From: Natranaerofaba carboxydovora
Lineage (GTDB): Bacteria > Bacillota > Natranaerobiia > Natranaerobiales > Natranaerofabaceae
Direction: 5' to 3'
NCBI RefSeq assembly: GCF_022539405.1
Contig: NZ_CP054394.1
Coordinates: 374,501-438,500, forward strand
DNA: 64,000 nt
The first letter of the stretch is position 1, and the number at the start of each line of letters is the position of its first letter. The notes under the pieces are model-generated. The model saw nothing but the letters and a program-made list of their open reading frames with translations. It was not told the DNA's origin and ran no database searches. The position numbers and the translations under genes are program-made. This document shows positions 32,646 through 42,768 of the stretch, one piece after another.

Positions 32646-33905
32646 ATGTTTAAACTTAATGATGAAAAGGGTAGGTTGAAATGCTCTTTTTGTGGAAAGA
32701 CACAAGAGCAGGTTAAAAAGTTGGTGGCAGGACCAGGAGTATATATCTGTGATGAATGTATTGAACTTTGCAATGAGATAATCGAAGAAGAGTTGAGCGA
32801 AGATGCAGAGCTTGAAACTTCTACAATTCCAAAACCGAAAGAGATATATGACATATTAGAACAGTATGTTATCGGTCAAGAAAGGGCTAAAAAAGCTCTT
32901 TCAGTAGCAGTTTACAATCACTACAAAAGAGTAGGTGCGGATAAAAAGGAAGAGAATGATGAAGTTGAAGTTCAAAAGAGTAATATACTGCTTTTAGGTC
33001 CAACTGGTGTTGGTAAAACTCTATTAGCTCAGACACTTGCAAAAATATTGAATGTTCCTTTTGCAATAGCTGATGCTACTTCACTAACTGAAGCAGGGTA
33101 TGTCGGAGAAGACGTTGAAAATATACTATTAAAACTAATTCAAGCTTCTGACTACGATGTCGAGAAGGCCGAAAAAGGTATAGTATACATTGATGAAATT
33201 GATAAAGTAGCCAGAAAAACCGATAATCCTTCTATTACAAGGGATGTATCTGGAGAGGGTGTTCAGCAGGCACTTCTAAAGATACTTGAAGGGACTTCAG
33301 CAAGTGTACCTCCACAGGGAGGCAGAAAACATCCTCATCAAGAGTTTATCCAGATAGATACAACAAATATATTGTTTATCTGTGGTGGAGCTTTTGATGG
33401 AATAGAAAAAGTAATTCAAAACCGTATTGGTCAAAAAGGCATAGGTTTTGGTGCAGAGATAAAAACTGCTGAAGAAGAGAACAATGATAAGATTCTTGCC
33501 AAAGCGATGCCGCAGGATTTGATGAAATATGGTTTGATACCAGAGTTTATTGGTAGGATACCGGTTATATCTTCGCTACATTCTCTAGACGAAGAGGCAC
33601 TTGTTAGAATTCTTACTGAGCCTAAGAATGCTCTGGTTAAGCAGTACCAAAAACTATTTGAGGTTGACGGGGTAAACCTGGAAATAAATGAAGAAGCTCT
33701 GAGAGCTATAGCAAGAGAGGCTATTAGTAGAAGAACTGGTGCTAGAGGGCTTAGAGCTATAATTGAAGAGATATTAAATGACATTATGTATGAGACTCCA
33801 TCTGATGAAAACATTGAGAAATGCATTATAACAAAAGAAGTTGTTGAAAATGGAGATGAACCAGTGGTTGTAAAAAAGCAGGATAGAACAGATGAATCTG
33901 CATAG
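32646..33905 (+). CDS. clpX: ATP-dependent Clp protease, ATP-binding subunit ClpX
   Basis: 419 residues. N-terminal zinc-binding domain [14 protein letters not shown]...CDECIELC (four Cys), Walker [21 protein letters not shown], Walker [13 protein letters not shown], pore loop YVGEDV and the IGF loop ([10 protein letters not shown]) that docks ClpP. Acidic, otherwise standard. Starts 26 bp after clpP. Ends at a family 2 repeat terminus followed by a terminator. Confidence 0.97.
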   Translation: MFKLNDEKGRLKCSFCGKTQEQVKKLVAGPGVYICDECIELCNEIIEEELSEDAELETSTIPKPKEIYDILEQYVIGQERAKKALSVAVYNHYKRVGADKKEENDEVEVQKSNILLLGPTGVGKTLLAQTLAKILNVPFAIADATSLTEAGYVGEDVENILLKLIQASDYDVEKAEKGIVYIDEIDKVARKTDNPSITRDVSGEGVQQALLKILEGTSASVPPQGGRKHPHQEFIQIDTTNILFICGGAFDGIEKVIQNRIGQKGIGFGAEIKTAEEENNDKILAKAMPQDLMKYGLIPEFIGRIPVISSLHSLDEEALVRILTEPKNALVKQYQKLFEVDGVNLEINEEALRAIAREAISRRTGARGLRAIIEEILNDIMYETPSDENIEKCIITKEVVENGDEPVVVKKQDRTDESA

Positions 33906-33913
33906 AGAAAATA

Positions 33914-33941
33914 GATTCTACTGCAAAAAGTCTATTCACAA
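33914..33941 (+). repeat. dispersed repeat, family 2, single terminus
   Basis: GATTCTACTGCAAAAAGTCT then ATTCACAA, matching the left end of the inverted-repeat element at 46958. Confidence 0.5.
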
Positions 33942-33962
33942 ATTATACTAAGAAAAAAATAA

Positions 33963-33993
33963 CAAAAAAGAGGCTGTGAGGCCTCTTTTTTGT
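33963..33993 (+). terminator. terminator after clpX
   Basis: AAAAAAGAGGC and GCCTCTTTTTT arms with a short loop and T-run. Confidence 0.85.
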
Positions 33994-34085
33994 TATTTTT
34001 AATTTCCCCCTGTTATAAATTTAAAAAAATAAAGCCATAATAAATATCAAATTAAATTTTAGTACAATAAGAAGGGGGATTAATA

Positions 34086-35735
34086 TTGACAGGGTTATGG
34101 ACTGTACTTGGCCTAGTACAATTCTTTTTCGCAGTTGTAATAGGCCTTTATTTTTGGAATCAACTAAAAAGCCAGAAGAACAATAAAACTACAATAGAAA
34201 AAGAGTCAAAAAAACAAATGGATAAATTAAGGAAGTTGAAGCAAATCTCACTCACAAAACCCCTATCAGAAAAAACAAGGCCTACAGAATTTAGTGAGAT
34301 AGTAGGTCAAGAAGAAGGCCTGAAAAGTTTGAGGGCAGCCCTTTGTGGTAGCAACCCACAGCATGTTTTGGTATATGGCCCACCTGGAACAGGTAAGACA
34401 GCCGCAGCAAGGCTTATCCTTGAAGAAGCTAAGAAAAATCTCGAGTCTCCATTTAAAGAAAATGCAAAATTTATAGAGCTAGATGCAACTACAGCCAGGT
34501 TTGATGAGCGAGGTATAGCCGATCCACTTCTTGGATCGGTACACGATCCTATTTACCAGGGTGCCGGGGCAATGGGCGTTGCAGGTATTCCTCAGCCAAA
34601 ACCAGGAGCAGTAACCAAAGCTCATGGAGGTATATTGTTTTTGGATGAGATCGGTGAACTCCATCCCCTTCAGATGAACAGGCTGTTAAAAGTGCTTGAA
34701 GATAGAAAAGTTTTCTTGGAAAGTGCATATTATAGCTCTGAAGACCCAAAATGTCCCTCACATATACATGAAATTTTCCAGCAGGGATATCCGGCTGATT
34801 TTAGATTGATCGGTGCAACTACTAAAAGTCCCTCAGAAATACCTTCTGCAATAAGGAGTCGTTGTATAGAGATTTTCTTTAAGGATTTATCACCCGATAA
34901 TATAAAAACAATATGTGAGAACACTTGTCAAAAAGTTGGCTATAATATTGAAAAAGAGGCATTAAATTATGTTGCCCTGTATGCTGGTAACGGTAGAGAA
35001 GCTGTGAATATAATCCAGATTGCGGCAGGACTAACAAGGGAAGAAGGTAGAAATAAGATCTTGGTAAAAGATGTGGAATGGGTAATTAATACAAGCCAAA
35101 TTGTTGCTAAAAGAAGTGAGTACTTAGAGGAATCTTATAAAATTGGTGTAGCAAATGCCCTAGCAGTTTATGGATCAAATAGTGGTAAATTATTAGAGAT
35201 AGAATCATTATCATTTAAATCAGAATCTAAGGAAGGTAAAATAAATATTATGGGTGCTGTGGAAGAAGAGGAGATGGGTGATAGCAGAAGGGTGATAAAA
35301 CGAAAAAGTATGGCTAAAAGTTCTGTTGAAAATGTGCTTAGTTTTTTAAGAAGGCATTTGGATATAGTTCCTTCAGACTACGATATTTATCTGAATTTTC
35401 CCGGTGGAATTCCAGTAGATGGACCATCTGCGGGGGTAGCGATTGCTGTATCGGTTTATTCGGCAGTTACAAATAAGCCGGTGGATAATAAAACAGCAAT
35501 GACAGGTGAGGTTTCTTTAAGAGGAGCTATAAAACCAGTTGGTGGCGTCAAGGCCAAAATAGAGGCAGCAGCCTCTGGAGGTGCCAGGAGGATACTTATT
35601 CCTGAACAGAATTTTCAAAGGATTTTTGAAGAATATGATCAGATTGAAATTGTTCCTGTTTCAAGAGTTGAAGAGGTGTTTGATATAATATTTGAACCAC
35701 AAAATGAAAGTGAAATTACGCCTGCTATGGGTTAG
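34086..35735 (+). CDS. lonB: ATP-dependent protease LonB (sporulation-type)
   Basis: 549 residues; TTG start after AAGGGGG. One N-terminal membrane helix (about 3-23) replaces the Lon N-domain. AAA+ module: VYGPPGTGKTAAARLIL (Walker A), GGILFLDEIGELHPLQMN (Walker B). The Lon protease domain has the Ser-Lys dyad S448 (DGPSAG) and K491 (GGVKAKIEAA). In Bacillus, LonB is made in the forespore under sigma-F. Immediately before lonA, as in other spore formers. Confidence 0.95.
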   Translation: MTGLWTVLGLVQFFFAVVIGLYFWNQLKSQKNNKTTIEKESKKQMDKLRKLKQISLTKPLSEKTRPTEFSEIVGQEEGLKSLRAALCGSNPQHVLVYGPPGTGKTAAARLILEEAKKNLESPFKENAKFIELDATTARFDERGIADPLLGSVHDPIYQGAGAMGVAGIPQPKPGAVTKAHGGILFLDEIGELHPLQMNRLLKVLEDRKVFLESAYYSSEDPKCPSHIHEIFQQGYPADFRLIGATTKSPSEIPSAIRSRCIEIFFKDLSPDNIKTICENTCQKVGYNIEKEALNYVALYAGNGREAVNIIQIAAGLTREEGRNKILVKDVEWVINTSQIVAKRSEYLEESYKIGVANALAVYGSNSGKLLEIESLSFKSESKEGKINIMGAVEEEEMGDSRRVIKRKSMAKSSVENVLSFLRRHLDIVPSDYDIYLNFPGGIPVDGPSAGVAIAVSVYSAVTNKPVDNKTAMTGEVSLRGAIKPVGGVKAKIEAAASGGARRILIPEQNFQRIFEEYDQIEIVPVSRVEEVFDIIFEPQNESEITPAMG

Positions 35736-35826
35736 ATTTTTTCATATAATCAAAAAAGGTTTTTTTGTTAGAAACATTGAATAAAACATTGGGAGTTGTA
35801 CTTAAAGTAGTTGGGGAGGGAGCCTT

Positions 35827-38184
35827 TTGAAAGACAGTCAAACATCGTCAGGGTATCCGTTGATGCCTTTAAGAGGAATACTGGTTTTTCCTAATACAGT
35901 ATTACACCTGGATGTAGGAAGAGAGTGTTCTATTACCGCTTTAGAAAAAGCGATGGTTGAAGGTGATAAAATATTTTTAACTACCCAAAAGAATCCGGAA
36001 ATAGATGAGCCAAGACCAGAGGACTTGAATACTTTTGGTACAGTTGCAAAAATTAAGCAGATGACAAGACTGTCAGGTAAAAATATAAGGGTATTAGTAG
36101 AAGGTGTTAGAAGGGGAAGAATAGTTAAATATACTTGTGAAGATCCTTTTTATAGAGCGCTAATCGAAGAGTACTCGGAAGAAGATGAGAAAGAGATAGA
36201 GCCAAACTCCAAATCTAAGGCTCTATATAGGAGTGTAAGAAAACATTTTGATAAATATGTTAAACTAGATAAAAGTGTGCCTAAAGAAGTAGTTGAAAGT
36301 GTAGATTCTATCAACGACCCCGGTAAGATATCAGATATAATTGCAGGCAACTTAAACCTAAATATTTCAAAAAAGCAGGAGATATTGGAAACACTATCAA
36401 TAGGTGAGCGTTTGGAGAAGGTTAACGAAATTCTTGTAAAAGAGATTGAAGTATATCAGATTGAACAGGAAATTAATAAAAAAATTAAAGAACAGCTAGA
36501 AAAAAGCCAGCGGGAGCATTATTTGAGGGAACAACTCAAAGCGATAAAAAAAGAGCTAGGAGAAGCTGAAGATGGTACAAGTGAAATTGATGATTATAAA
36601 AAGAAAATAAATGAGGCAAATATGCCTGAAGTGGTGAAGGATAAGCTCGCAAAAGAAGTAGGTAGATTAGAAAAAATGCCACCTTCAGCTGCAGAAGGTA
36701 TGGTGATAAGAAACTACCTTGATTGGGTTTTATCTTTACCATGGGAAGTCAAATCAAAAGAAAAAATAGATTTAAATGAAACTGAAAGGATACTTGAAGA
36801 AGACCATTATGGTTTAAAGAAAGTAAAAGAAAGGATAATAGAATACTTAGCTGTCAAAGAGCTATCTAAAGACCTTAAGGGGCCTATTATTTGTTTTGTT
36901 GGCCCTCCGGGTGTAGGTAAAACATCCCTGGCTAAATCCATAGCTAGATCTCTTGACCGGGAATATATAAGAGTTTCTCTCGGAGGGGTTAGAGATGAAG
37001 CCGAAATAAAAGGCCATAGGAAAACTTATGTTGGTGCCATGCCAGGAAGAATAATACAGGGGATAAGACAGGCGGGAACCAAAAATCCAGTATTTCTATT
37101 AGATGAGATTGATAAAATGACCAGAGATTTTCGAGGAGATCCCTCTGCAGCATTACTTGAGATACTTGACCCACAACAAAATAAATCTTACAGTGACCAT
37201 TTTATTGAGATCCCCTTTGATCTTTCAGAAGTTATGTTCATTACAACTGCTAATGCATTATATAATATACCCGCACCTCTGGTGGACAGAATGGAAGTAA
37301 TTGATATTCAAAGTTATACAGAAGAAGAAAAATTAGAAATAGCTAAAAAATATTTATTGCCCAGGCAGATAAAAGAACATGGTCTGAAAGAAAATCAAAT
37401 AATTCTATCGGAAAGTGCTCTTAAAAAAATAATAAGAGAATACACAAGAGAAGCAGGAGTTAGAAATTTGGAGCGAGAGCTAGCTGCTTTGTGCAGAAAA
37501 ATTGCTAAAATAACTGCAAAGGATTCTAAATCAGAAGTTAGTAAGAGAATTACTCTTCAAAATCTAGAAAAATATTTGGGTGTGCCTAGATATAGATATG
37601 GAGCCATAATAAGGGAAAATGAAGTCGGAGTTTGTACAGGTGTATCCTGGACTGAAACAGGGGGAGATATATTAGAAGTAGAAGTTAACCTGGTTAAAGG
37701 GAAAGGAAACTTAACACTTACAGGACAGCTTGGAGATGTAATGCAGGAATCAGCTCAAGCAGCCCTTAGTTACGTTCGCTCCCTTGCTGGCAAATTGAAT
37801 ATTGATGAAAATATATTTGAAAGTAAGGATATTCATATTCATGTGCCAAGAGGTGCTATTCCAAAAGATGGCCCCTCTGCTGGAGTTACAATGGCCCTTG
37901 CCCTGACGTCTGCTCTTGTAGATATACCCGTGAAAAAAGATGTAGTTATGACAGGGGAAGTTACCCTTAGAGGGCGTGTACTTCCTGTTGGAGGTATCAA
38001 AGAAAAGGTGCTTGCAGCACATCGGTCCGGGATTAAAAATATTGTACTGCCGAAGGAAAATGAAATAGATTTAAAAGAACTTCCTAAAAATATAATCAGA
38101 GCGATGGATTTTATTTTTGTAGAAACCATGGAAGAGATTTATGATTTCGTTTTCCCTGTTGATATAAGGGAGGGAACAAAATAA
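35827..38184 (+). CDS. lon: ATP-dependent protease LonA
   Basis: 785 residues, TTG start after GGGGAGGG. N-terminal substrate domain (LMPLRGILVFPNTVLHLDVG), coiled segment about 190-260, AAA+ core with CFVGPPGVGKTSLAKSIARS and PVFLLDEIDKM, and protease domain with S684 (DGPSAG) and K727 (GGIKEKVLAAHRSG). Cytoplasmic hexamer degrading damaged and regulatory proteins. Its stop codon overlaps the start of ysxC by one base, so the two are co-translated. Confidence 0.97.
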   Translation: MKDSQTSSGYPLMPLRGILVFPNTVLHLDVGRECSITALEKAMVEGDKIFLTTQKNPEIDEPRPEDLNTFGTVAKIKQMTRLSGKNIRVLVEGVRRGRIVKYTCEDPFYRALIEEYSEEDEKEIEPNSKSKALYRSVRKHFDKYVKLDKSVPKEVVESVDSINDPGKISDIIAGNLNLNISKKQEILETLSIGERLEKVNEILVKEIEVYQIEQEINKKIKEQLEKSQREHYLREQLKAIKKELGEAEDGTSEIDDYKKKINEANMPEVVKDKLAKEVGRLEKMPPSAAEGMVIRNYLDWVLSLPWEVKSKEKIDLNETERILEEDHYGLKKVKERIIEYLAVKELSKDLKGPIICFVGPPGVGKTSLAKSIARSLDREYIRVSLGGVRDEAEIKGHRKTYVGAMPGRIIQGIRQAGTKNPVFLLDEIDKMTRDFRGDPSAALLEILDPQQNKSYSDHFIEIPFDLSEVMFITTANALYNIPAPLVDRMEVIDIQSYTEEEKLEIAKKYLLPRQIKEHGLKENQIILSESALKKIIREYTREAGVRNLERELAALCRKIAKITAKDSKSEVSKRITLQNLEKYLGVPRYRYGAIIRENEVGVCTGVSWTETGGDILEVEVNLVKGKGNLTLTGQLGDVMQESAQAALSYVRSLAGKLNIDENIFESKDIHIHVPRGAIPKDGPSAGVTMALALTSALVDIPVKKDVVMTGEVTLRGRVLPVGGIKEKVLAAHRSGIKNIVLPKENEIDLKELPKNIIRAMDFIFVETMEEIYDFVFPVDIREGTK

Positions 38185-38801
38185 TGAAAATAAAAACTGC
38201 AGAATTTGTTAAACGAGTGTTTAATGTTAATGAACTCTTTGAACACGGCCTGCCTGAGATTTGTATAATGGGCAGGTCAAATGTAGGGAAATCTTCGCTG
38301 CTTAACACCCTTGCAAATATCAAAAAGCTTTCTTATACCAGTAAAAAGCCAGGCAAAACCAGGGCTTTGAATTTTTTTTTGATAAACAATAAATTTTACT
38401 TTGTTGATCTACCCGGGTATGGTTTTGCAAAGGTCTCTAAAAAGATGCAAAAAGACTGGAAAAAACTTATTGAGAGTTACTTAATTAATAGAACTAATTT
38501 GGAACTTTGTATATTATTGATTGATGCCAAAGTTGGTCCTACTGATAAAGATATACAGATGCTTGATTTTTTACTTTATCATGAACGACCTGTAATGGTT
38601 ATAGCAACAAAATATGATAAAGTAAAAAGAAAGGACAGGCATAAGAAAATGAAAGAAATAAAAAATACTTTGGGTTTTGATGAAGATCAATTGATCCTTC
38701 CATTTTCAAGTGAAACGAAAGAAGGAAAAGAAGAGCTTCTTGAGATACTAGAAGAGGTAGTTGAAGGAGAGGATGATATTGGCGGAGGAGAAATTGAATG
38801 A
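38184..38801 (+). CDS. ysxC: ribosome biogenesis GTP-binding protein YsxC/EngB
   Basis: 205 residues. Small GTPase for large-subunit assembly. G1 GRSNVGKSSLLNTL, G2 threonine in KPGKTRALNFF, G3 DLPGYGFAKV, G4 TKYDK, G5 SSETKEG. The lon-ysxC pair is widely conserved in Firmicutes. The tail (VVEGEDDIGGGEIE) overlaps the dinG start region. Confidence 0.95.
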   Translation: MKIKTAEFVKRVFNVNELFEHGLPEICIMGRSNVGKSSLLNTLANIKKLSYTSKKPGKTRALNFFLINNKFYFVDLPGYGFAKVSKKMQKDWKKLIESYLINRTNLELCILLIDAKVGPTDKDIQMLDFLLYHERPVMVIATKYDKVKRKDRHKKMKEIKNTLGFDEDQLILPFSSETKEGKEELLEILEEVVEGEDDIGGGEIE

Positions 38802-40692
38802 AATAGATGGCGATTCTTTTCAAAATACAATAAAAAATGTCCTTGAAGATTTCGAGTTTAGGGATGCTCAAAAAGAAATGATGGAATATGTAAAAGAAGC
38901 AATTGATAATAGCAATTATCTTATGGTAGAGGCGGGTACTGGTACAGGGAAGTCACTTGCCTATCTTTTTCCTGCAAGCTGGTATGTTTTAAACTCTAAT
39001 AGTCCTGTGGTTATATCAACTGCCACAATTGCCCTTCAAGAACAGCTTATAAATAAAGAAATACCTTTAATAAATGAGTTATGGGAAGAAGAGATAAAAG
39101 CAGTACTGATAAAAGGTCGAAGTAATTATGTATGCCTTGATAAATACTATGACAAATATAATGAACATACCCTGGTGGATACAAAAGAAGCTAGACTACT
39201 AAAAGAGTGGTTTTCTAAAACAAATACCGGCGATTGGCAGGAGATTGAAGGGAAAATATCAACTGAAATTTGGCAGGAGATATCATCTAATAGTGAAAGC
39301 TGTTTAGGATATAAGTGCCTTAATTTTAAAGACTGTTTTGTTAATAAACAAAAAAGAAGAGGGGCAAATGCACACATATTAATAACCAATCACCATCTTT
39401 TCTTTAGTGATCTAAAATTAAAGGTTGAAGTAGGTGAATCCTTTGGGATTTTGCCTGAATATGAGTGTATTATATTTGATGAAGCTCATCATCTTGAAGA
39501 GAGGGCTCTTTATGCTTTTGGAGCCAAGGTGCAAAGAAAAGAGATTTTGTACTGGAATTATGAAATGAAAAGGCTGTTAGGTGGTGAACCTGACTTCGAA
39601 TCTGAACGGTCTTTAAAGTTAGAAAGACAGGTTCATAAGCTTTTTAATGACCTTGGAAAAGACCATTTTAAAAGCTATTTGTTTAAGGAGTATCCTCCAT
39701 CAGGATTTTCTGAACTGTCAAGGAGTTTACAAAAAATAGCTTATTATGTAGAAGGATTTATAAATAGGGAGGCTCAAAACCCGGATAAAATAGAAAATTT
39801 GGCGAATGCATTTAGAAGAATCCAAAACAACCTGGACTTTATTTTGGATACCACCAAAGAAGATTATGTTTCCTGGGTGGAGGTGAATAATAAGAGAAAT
39901 CAATATACTCTACATTCAAATCCTATTAATGCTTCATGGCATCTGAATGAATACCTCTATAAGAATGTGGATATATGTATATTAACTTCAGCTACCCTTA
40001 CAGTGGATGATAGATTTGATTACATAAAAGGCAAGTTAGGCCTAGAAGATTGTAAGAGCGTTATTATACCTTCTCCTTTTGATTATAAAAAACAAAGTGC
40101 AGTGTTTGTTCCCAAAAACTTTCCCAAACCAAATGAGAATAACTATGAGGATGCTTTGATTGAGGGAATGTTAAATTTAATTGAATTTAATCAAGGAAAA
40201 GCTTTGATTCTTTTTACAAGTTATAGGATGCTAGATTATGTTTATAATGAGCTAAAAGAAAGAGTGAATTACAAAGTGCTTCGCCAGGGCCAGGCAAGTA
40301 AAAATGAAATTTTAAAAGAATTTAGAGAAGATACCTATTCAATCTTACTAGCAACAGATAGTTTTAGGGAAGGGATAGATGTTAGAGGAGAAGCTTTGAG
40401 TCTTTTGATGATGGACAAACTACCATTTGCCGTGCCTGATGAGCCCCTTATAAAGGCTAGAATAGAATATTTAGAAAAACAGGGGAAAAACAGTTTTTTT
40501 TCATATAGTTTACCGGAAGCAGTACTAAAATTAAAACAGGGATTTGGCCGGTTGATAAGACATAGAAATGATAGTGGAATTTTTGCAGTATTTGATTGCA
40601 GAATCCATAAAATGCCTTATGGCAAAGTGTTTCTAAACTCTCTTCCTAAGTGCAAAATACATGATAACTTTGAACAGTTAAAAGTGGATTAA
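38779..40692 (+). CDS. dinG: DinG/XPD-type ATP-dependent DNA helicase with Fe-S cluster
   Basis: About 637 residues. Walker A EAGTGTGKSLAYLFPA, D-E-A-H box IIFDEAHHLEE, C-terminal helicase part with ATDSFREGIDVRGEAL and KQGFGRLIRH. Four cysteines between motifs Ia and II (NYVCLDK, SCLGYKC, DCFVNK) are placed as in the [4Fe-4S] cluster of XPD-family helicases. It lacks the exonuclease domain of Bacillus DinG. Start uncertain: TTG 38779 (nine bases after AAGGAG), ATG 38773 and TTG 38794 are all possible, all inside the end of ysxC. Likely acts on repair intermediates. Confidence 0.9.
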   Translation: MAEEKLNEIDGDSFQNTIKNVLEDFEFRDAQKEMMEYVKEAIDNSNYLMVEAGTGTGKSLAYLFPASWYVLNSNSPVVISTATIALQEQLINKEIPLINELWEEEIKAVLIKGRSNYVCLDKYYDKYNEHTLVDTKEARLLKEWFSKTNTGDWQEIEGKISTEIWQEISSNSESCLGYKCLNFKDCFVNKQKRRGANAHILITNHHLFFSDLKLKVEVGESFGILPEYECIIFDEAHHLEERALYAFGAKVQRKEILYWNYEMKRLLGGEPDFESERSLKLERQVHKLFNDLGKDHFKSYLFKEYPPSGFSELSRSLQKIAYYVEGFINREAQNPDKIENLANAFRRIQNNLDFILDTTKEDYVSWVEVNNKRNQYTLHSNPINASWHLNEYLYKNVDICILTSATLTVDDRFDYIKGKLGLEDCKSVIIPSPFDYKKQSAVFVPKNFPKPNENNYEDALIEGMLNLIEFNQGKALILFTSYRMLDYVYNELKERVNYKVLRQGQASKNEILKEFREDTYSILLATDSFREGIDVRGEALSLLMMDKLPFAVPDEPLIKARIEYLEKQGKNSFFSYSLPEAVLKLKQGFGRLIRHRNDSGIFAVFDCRIHKMPYGKVFLNSLPKCKIHDNFEQLKVD

Positions 40693-40752
40693 AACACCTA
40701 CCTGCTACAGGCGTGTCGCAAGAATATTAGTGGTTATTGTACTAAGGCGTTT

Positions 40753-40805
40753 TAGATATTTTTATGTGCCTTAAAGCGGTAGCTTTGTGTATTGCTTTAA
40801 TTAAA
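40753..40805 (+). repeat. dispersed intergenic repeat, family 1, copy B
   Basis: TTTATGTGCCTTAAAGCGGT followed by AGC, loop and GTATTGCTTTA; the same hairpin as copy A near 15260. It probably terminates the dinG transcript. Confidence 0.6.
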
Positions 40806-40883
40806 GTCAAGACAACCGTCCCTAAGTGTTTAATAGCAATTTGTTTACACTTTTTTCCCTATAAGATAACAGTCGTAGAGGGT

Positions 40884-40936
40884 TTGCCTTTTTGTTGTGT
40901 TATGTTAAAATGATGGCATAATAACATTTGTGTTAT
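40884..40936 (+). promoter_or_regulatory. promoter and operator of the higBA-type module
   Basis: TTGCCT (40884-40889), 16-bp spacer, TAAAAT (40906-40911), then ATAACA-TTTG-TGTTAT (40921-40936), a perfect 6-bp inverted repeat at the likely transcription start. A further TGTTAT half-site lies inside the spacer. This layout suits autorepression by the XRE antitoxin. Confidence 0.55.
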
Positions 40937-40961
40937 AAAAACTCTGGAGGAAAAACAAAAT

Positions 40962-41345
40962 ATGGGGTATGAGATTATATATTATAAGGATAATAAACTG
41001 GAAAGTCCTGTTGGAGAATTTATTGAAGAATTGATAAGCCAGGCAGAAACCAACAAAGAATCAAAACAGTTGCTGAGGAAAATACGTCATTCTTACAAAT
41101 TGTTGGAAAGATTCGGTACTAGAATTGGATTACCTCATGTGAGACACATAGAAGACGAAATATGGGAACTTAGACCAAAAGGTCAGCGAATACTGTTTTT
41201 CACCTGGAAAGACAATAAAATAGTATTATTAAGTCACTTTAAAAAAAAGAAGGATAAAATTTCCAGGAGAGAAATCGATAAAGCTAAAAGACGAATGAAT
41301 GATTGGGTTAAATATGGTGAGAAAAGGCAGAGGAATTTTGAATAG
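40962..41345 (+). CDS. HigB/RelE-type toxin (Gp49-like)
   Basis: 127 residues; ATG nine bases after CTGGAGG. Matches the phage-derived Gp49/HigB group of RelE-like mRNA interferases: YEIIYYKDNKLESPVGEFIE at the N-terminus, then LPHVRHIEDEIWELRPKGQR and ILFFTWKDNKIVLLSHFKKK, where basic residues line the active site. The tail is strongly basic. It precedes its antitoxin by 12 bp, the reversed order usual for higBA. Confidence 0.85.
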   Translation: MGYEIIYYKDNKLESPVGEFIEELISQAETNKESKQLLRKIRHSYKLLERFGTRIGLPHVRHIEDEIWELRPKGQRILFFTWKDNKIVLLSHFKKKKDKISRREIDKAKRRMNDWVKYGEKRQRNFE

Positions 41346-41357
41346 GGGGTTTAAAGT

Positions 41358-41768
41358 ATGGATTGGAAAGATCATAAAGAGAAAATAGATGCTATTATAC
41401 CGGAAGAAGCAAAAGTGTCTGATCTCATTCTTGACCTTATTGAGCGAAGATTGGAGCTGGGCTTAACTCAAAAGGACTTAGAAAAAAGGACAGGTATAAA
41501 ACAACCAGCTATAACTAGAATAGAAACCGAAGGTGTTGTGCCTAATGTAGAAACAATCATTAAACTTGCGAGTGCTATGGGACTTAAATTAAGTTTAGAG
41601 AAAATGAAAAGCGAAAACAAAGAAAGATGCAAAAGAAAATTAGCAGAAAGTGGAATGATTAATGCCAAACGAGGGAAATATACAATTAAGCATAAGATAG
41701 ATAATTATAAGATAAAAGAATCTTTTAAATTTAAAAATGCAAAAAAGAAAGAGAGGGAAAAAAGATAA
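41358..41768 (+). CDS. XRE-family antitoxin (HigA-like)
   Basis: 136 residues. HTH_3 domain about residues 25-80: LGLTQKDLEKRTGIKQPAIT then RIETEGVVPNVETIIKLASA and MGLKLSLE. The last 45 residues are highly basic and lysine-rich, longer than in typical HigA, and may be a neutral extension. It would repress the promoter upstream of the toxin gene and neutralise the toxin. Confidence 0.85.
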   Translation: MDWKDHKEKIDAIIPEEAKVSDLILDLIERRLELGLTQKDLEKRTGIKQPAITRIETEGVVPNVETIIKLASAMGLKLSLEKMKSENKERCKRKLAESGMINAKRGKYTIKHKIDNYKIKESFKFKNAKKKEREKR

Positions 41769-41852
41769 TATTATCTTCCCCTCCTTATTAACTAAAACCC
41801 TTCTTTGATGATATTGCCAGATACTGTATAATCAATTCAAGGGTTAAAATTA

Positions 41853-42323
41853 ATGAACTTAAGGATATTTATGTTCATCAATTATCATTTTCAACAGAAG
41901 CAAATAACAACGGGTGGAATACACATACCGCCAACAGAAGAAGAATTTAGAGTAGTAACATATCAAATTGTTCCATTTAATTTTATCTTAGATTGGATTT
42001 ATGCGTATAATCGCAGTGGATATGATTGGTTTTTCTGGAACTCAATCAGATTATCTTTATATAATCTTATAATGTTACTACCATTAGGAGTTTACTTGCC
42101 AGTACTATTGAATGTTAAAAGTATTAAGAAAATTTCTCTGTATATAGCTTTAACTTCTTTAACCATAGAGATTTATCAAATAATTCTGTCCTACTTTGGG
42201 GTTGTATTAGCAAGGACTGCTAATGTTGATGATATAATTCTAAATACTATTGGTGGCATTATTGGATATTGTATTTATAGAATTGCGTTAAGTCAGTGGA
42301 TCCATAAGTTTGTTATTGACTAG
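41853..42323 (+). CDS. VanZ-like membrane protein, N-terminally truncated
   Basis: 156 residues, ATG without a clear ribosome site. VanZ family features: VPFNFILDW, NLIMLLPLGVYLPVLL, SLTIEIYQ and NVDDIILNTIGGIIGYCIYR (the conserved R...N-x-D-D-I-x-x-N-x-x-G). The usual first membrane helix is missing; the start instead reads a polar stretch. It may be a decayed copy or use an upstream start that has been lost. Confidence 0.6.
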   Translation: MNLRIFMFINYHFQQKQITTGGIHIPPTEEEFRVVTYQIVPFNFILDWIYAYNRSGYDWFFWNSIRLSLYNLIMLLPLGVYLPVLLNVKSIKKISLYIALTSLTIEIYQIILSYFGVVLARTANVDDIILNTIGGIIGYCIYRIALSQWIHKFVID

Positions 42324-42488
42324 ATTCACATTATATAGGTACGTAGTTTCCGATAAGTGATTACTTTTGATATTTACTATGTCTCTTTTTAAGTTCTATA
42401 ATAAAACAGGAGAAGATAAAGAAGCTTAGATATATGGAAGTCTCTAAAATTGATAGAGCGGTTTCAATTCAATAAAGGGGTTGATAAA

Positions 42489-42671
42489 ATGGATCCATTG
42501 TTTGTTCTTATTGTAATTCTTGCTATTTTAGCAGCTCAAATGATAATAGGTACAAAAAAGCATGTAAATAATCAGATGGAAATTGCAAAACAAGCTAATG
42601 AATTAAGAAAAGAACAAGTTGACTTATTAAAAGAGATACTAAATGAACTAAAAAATAATGACAATAAATAA
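42489..42671 (+). CDS. small single-helix membrane protein
   Basis: 60 residues; ATG after AAAGGGG, not the longer frame. One N-terminal helix (PLFVLIVILAILAAQMII) followed by a heptad-like coiled coil (NNQMEIAKQANELRKEQVDL). No family recognised. Expression looks plausible from its ribosome site, and a repeat with terminator hairpin follows about 130 bp later. Confidence 0.5.
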   Translation: MDPLFVLIVILAILAAQMIIGTKKHVNNQMEIAKQANELRKEQVDLLKEILNELKNNDNK

Positions 42672-42768
42672 AAGCTGATGGATAAAGTAACAAAATCAGA
42701 TGTTTTAATAATTGGTCATTATCAGAACAAAAAAGATACTAAAAGAGGTCATAATTAATTTTATGTAA

